Assembly (NCBI GenBank): GCA_011524475.1
Contig: WTKG01000201.1
Span: 1-8,137, forward strand
DNA length: 8,137 nucleotides
Origin: Demequinaceae bacterium
GTDB taxonomy: Bacteria; Actinomycetota; Actinomycetes; Actinomycetales; Demequinaceae
Reading direction: 5' to 3'
Numbering within the stretch: position 1 is the first letter of the stretch; each line of letters opens with the position of its first letter. The position numbers and the translations under genes are program-made. This document shows positions 7,025 through 8,137 of this stretch, one piece after another. The notes beneath the pieces are model-generated. The model had not been told where the DNA came from, did no database searches, and worked only from the letters and a program-made list of their open reading frames with translations.

Positions 7025-7060
7025 GGGCGCCTGTATCCGGGGCGGCCCGTCTTCTCTTCT
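7025..7060 (+). terminator. Possible terminator after purC
   Basis: GGGCGCC (7025-7031) can pair with GGC plus GCCC (7041-7043 and 7045-7048) with one bulged G, closing a short loop. A pyrimidine-rich, T-containing tract (TCTTCTCTTCT, 7050-7060) follows. The T-run is interrupted by C, so efficiency is uncertain. Its place at the end of the pur genes and before the lipoproteins supports the reading. Confidence 0.4.
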
Positions 7061-7068
7061 GCTACCTT
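7060..7068 (+). promoter_or_regulatory. Candidate extended -10 promoter of the first lipoprotein gene
   Basis: TGCTACCTT matches TG-N-TANNNT. A start near 7075 would give a leader of roughly 48 nt that includes GAGGGA at 7105-7110. No clear -35 is seen. TACGGT at 7082-7087 is an alternative -10. Confidence 0.3.
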
Positions 7069-7122
7069 CGTGACAGCCGCCTACGGTGCGGGAAACGAGA
7101 TTACGAGGGAAAACGAATTCTT

Positions 7123-7563
7123 ATGAAGACTATGAGCGCACTAGGTGTGGCCGCCCTTTCTGTGGCAACGTTGTCCGGTTGTTCTGCCTTGTTTGGCGGC
7201 GAAGCGCAGCAGTTTGCGATCGGTGAGTGTTTGACGTACCCGGAGGTCACAGAGGCTGAAACCGAGGTCAATGAACTTCCCGTTGTCGATTGTTCGGAAC
7301 CGCACGACGCTGAGGTTTTTGCTCTTGCGGATTCGGCGCTGGAGGCTTTTGACAAGGACGCGCTTTTCACCGAAGCAGAGGATTACTGCTACGGACAATT
7401 TGAAAGCTATGTAGGCCTTCCCTACGAAGAGTCCGTTATTTATTTCACGACTCTTGTGCCGTCCTCTGACGGATGGGATGCCGGCGATCGCGCACTTATA
7501 TGCCTGCTTGTCTCTGACGTCAACGGTGACAACACCGGCTCTTTGAAGGACGCTGGTATCTAA
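7123..7563 (+). CDS. Lipoprotein with one septum-formation-like domain
   Basis: This 146-residue protein has a short lipoprotein signal peptide (MKTMSALGVAALSVATLSGC) with lipobox LSGC at 17-20; C20 would be lipidated, placing it on the outer face of the cytoplasmic membrane. The mature domain starts FAIGECL (31-37) and contains PVVDCSEPHDAEVFAL (53-68), the hallmark of the actinobacterial 'septum formation' domain (Pfam Septum_form, from memory). Four cysteines, C36, C57, C89 and C127, suggest two disulfides. GDRALICLL (121-129) is the C-terminal block, and the protein ends shortly after SLKDAGI. The name of the family does not prove a septation role, and I assign no activity. A GAGGGA site (7105-7110) lies 12 nt before the ATG, rather far; an in-frame ATG at 7132 would shorten the signal by three residues. 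A related, longer gene follows directly. Confidence 0.85.
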   Translation: MKTMSALGVAALSVATLSGCSALFGGEAQQFAIGECLTYPEVTEAETEVNELPVVDCSEPHDAEVFALADSALEAFDKDALFTEAEDYCYGQFESYVGLPYEESVIYFTTLVPSSDGWDAGDRALICLLVSDVNGDNTGSLKDAGI

Positions 7564-7575
7564 CGTCGAGGTGAG

Positions 7576-7612
7576 CTGGTCGCGGTGCGTCACTCGCTCG
7601 CACCGCGACCAG
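7576..7612 (+). terminator. Perfect 14-bp hairpin between the two lipoprotein genes
   Basis: CTGGTCGCGGTGCG (7576-7589) is the exact reverse complement of CGCACCGCGACCAG (7599-7612), with a 9-nt loop. It starts 12 nt after the first lipoprotein stop and ends 22 nt before the next ATG. The stem is GC-rich and would be very stable. No T-run follows on + (GGCACATCGG), nor is there an A-run before it, so it is not a textbook intrinsic terminator. Partial termination, protection of the upstream mRNA's 3' end, or a protein-binding palindrome are possible. The structure is certain; its role is not. Confidence 0.6.
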
Positions 7613-7634
7613 GGCACATCGGAGGATGAGAATT

Positions 7635-8137
7635 ATGAAGAAAAACGCCTTAGCTACACTGGCGGTTCTTTCCATCTTTGTGCTGTCTAGCTGTTCGGCC
7701 GTGGTGAATTCTCTGTTAGGGGAGCCGTATCAGGTTTTTGAGGCAGGGCAATGTGTCTCTTCTGATGAACTGAGCCAAGACCTAGAAGAGGTTGGTGATC
7801 TTCCGGTTGTGGAATGCACCGACCCACACGATGCAGAAGTTTTTGCGGTAGCGGATACAGCACTGATTGATTTCGACCTGGATGCTCTTTTCGAAGAAGC
7901 AGAAGGCTATTGCCTCTCTCAATTTGAAGGGTATGTGGGGACCACCTATTACGATTCCCCTCTCGAGATTTCCGCCAGTTGGCTGGTTCCTAATGTAGAA
8001 ACCTGGGAGCTGGGCGACCGCGCCATGGTGTGCTTAATTTCCGCGGAACTTGAAGAGTTCAACAGCGCTTCTCTCAAAGATGCTGCGCCGTTTTCTGAAC
8101 CGGGCAGAATCCGTTTCGAAGTAGGCGAGTGCACCAA
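7635..8137 (+). CDS. Lipoprotein with septum-formation-like domain, probably two copies (3' end outside window)
   Basis: Translation from ATG 7635 stays open for 167 codons to the window edge. A strong GGAGG site (7621-7625) lies 9 nt upstream. The signal peptide MKKNALATLAVLSIFVLSSC has lipobox LSSC, with C20 the expected lipidated residue. The domain parallels the preceding protein closely: FEAGQCV (35-41), PVVECTDPHDAEVFAV (58-73), LFEEAEGYC (85-93), FEGYVG (97-102), GDRAMVCLIS (127-136) and SASLKDA (144-150), with matching cysteines C40, C61, C93 and C133. Where the first protein stops after SLKDAGI, this one continues (APFSEPGRIR) into FEVGECT (161-167), which looks like the start of a second copy. 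The gene arose by tandem duplication, with later divergence. Its DNA is more AT-rich than the pur genes; for instance 29 of 60 bases at 7921-7980 are G or C. Confidence 0.82.
   Translation, partial: MKKNALATLAVLSIFVLSSCSAVVNSLLGEPYQVFEAGQCVSSDELSQDLEEVGDLPVVECTDPHDAEVFAVADTALIDFDLDALFEEAEGYCLSQFEGYVGTTYYDSPLEISASWLVPNVETWELGDRAMVCLISAELEEFNSASLKDAAPFSEPGRIRFEVGECT

Noticed and set aside
7590..7634. Attachment site or mobile element end at the 14-bp palindrome
   Set aside because: No integrase, transposase, target duplication or second copy is seen in the window.

Overview
The window looks like ordinary chromosomal housekeeping DNA from a moderately GC-rich actinomycete. Three things point there: protein wording typical of Actinomycetota (for example the PurA segment [20 protein letters not shown]), several GTG starts, and an order of DedA, SpoU/TrmH-type methyltransferase, class II aldolase and purA that, from memory, resembles neighbourhoods in corynebacteria and mycobacteria. 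A family such as Actinomycetaceae is possible, but I cannot fix genus or species. I see no CRISPR array, tRNA, rRNA, insertion sequence, phage gene or toxin-antitoxin pair.

Layout. Positions 1-305 hold the probable 3' end of an unrecognised gene. A LemA-family membrane protein (397-957, +) converges on a DedA-family membrane protein (950-1609, -); their ends overlap by 8 bp. Divergent from dedA across only 62 bp is a TrmH-family RNA methyltransferase (1672-2304, +). Then come fba (2426-3448), purA (3538-4833), purD (4860-6122) and purC (6126-7013), all on +. The window ends with two related lipoproteins of the septum-formation-like four-cysteine type: a complete single-domain one (7123-7563) and a longer one cut by the window edge (7635 onward).

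How the genes work together. purD and purC act in de novo IMP synthesis (steps 2 and 8 by the usual numbering), and purA commits IMP to AMP. purD and purC are 3 nt apart and almost certainly cotranscribed. fba is central glycolysis/gluconeogenesis and has its own ribosome site and probable promoter. The two lipoproteins are anchored outside the cytoplasmic membrane and have no visible link to purine synthesis.

What stands out. Three genes lacking a well-placed Shine-Dalgarno sequence (dedA, trmH-like, purD) each have a TANNNT -10-like hexamer ending 6-7 nt before the start codon, the pattern of leaderless mRNAs. A perfect 14-bp hairpin separates the duplicated lipoprotein genes. The second lipoprotein appears to begin a second copy of the domain just before the window ends. 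Two abutting hairpins lie in the purA leader. I found no convincing undescribed multi-gene system.
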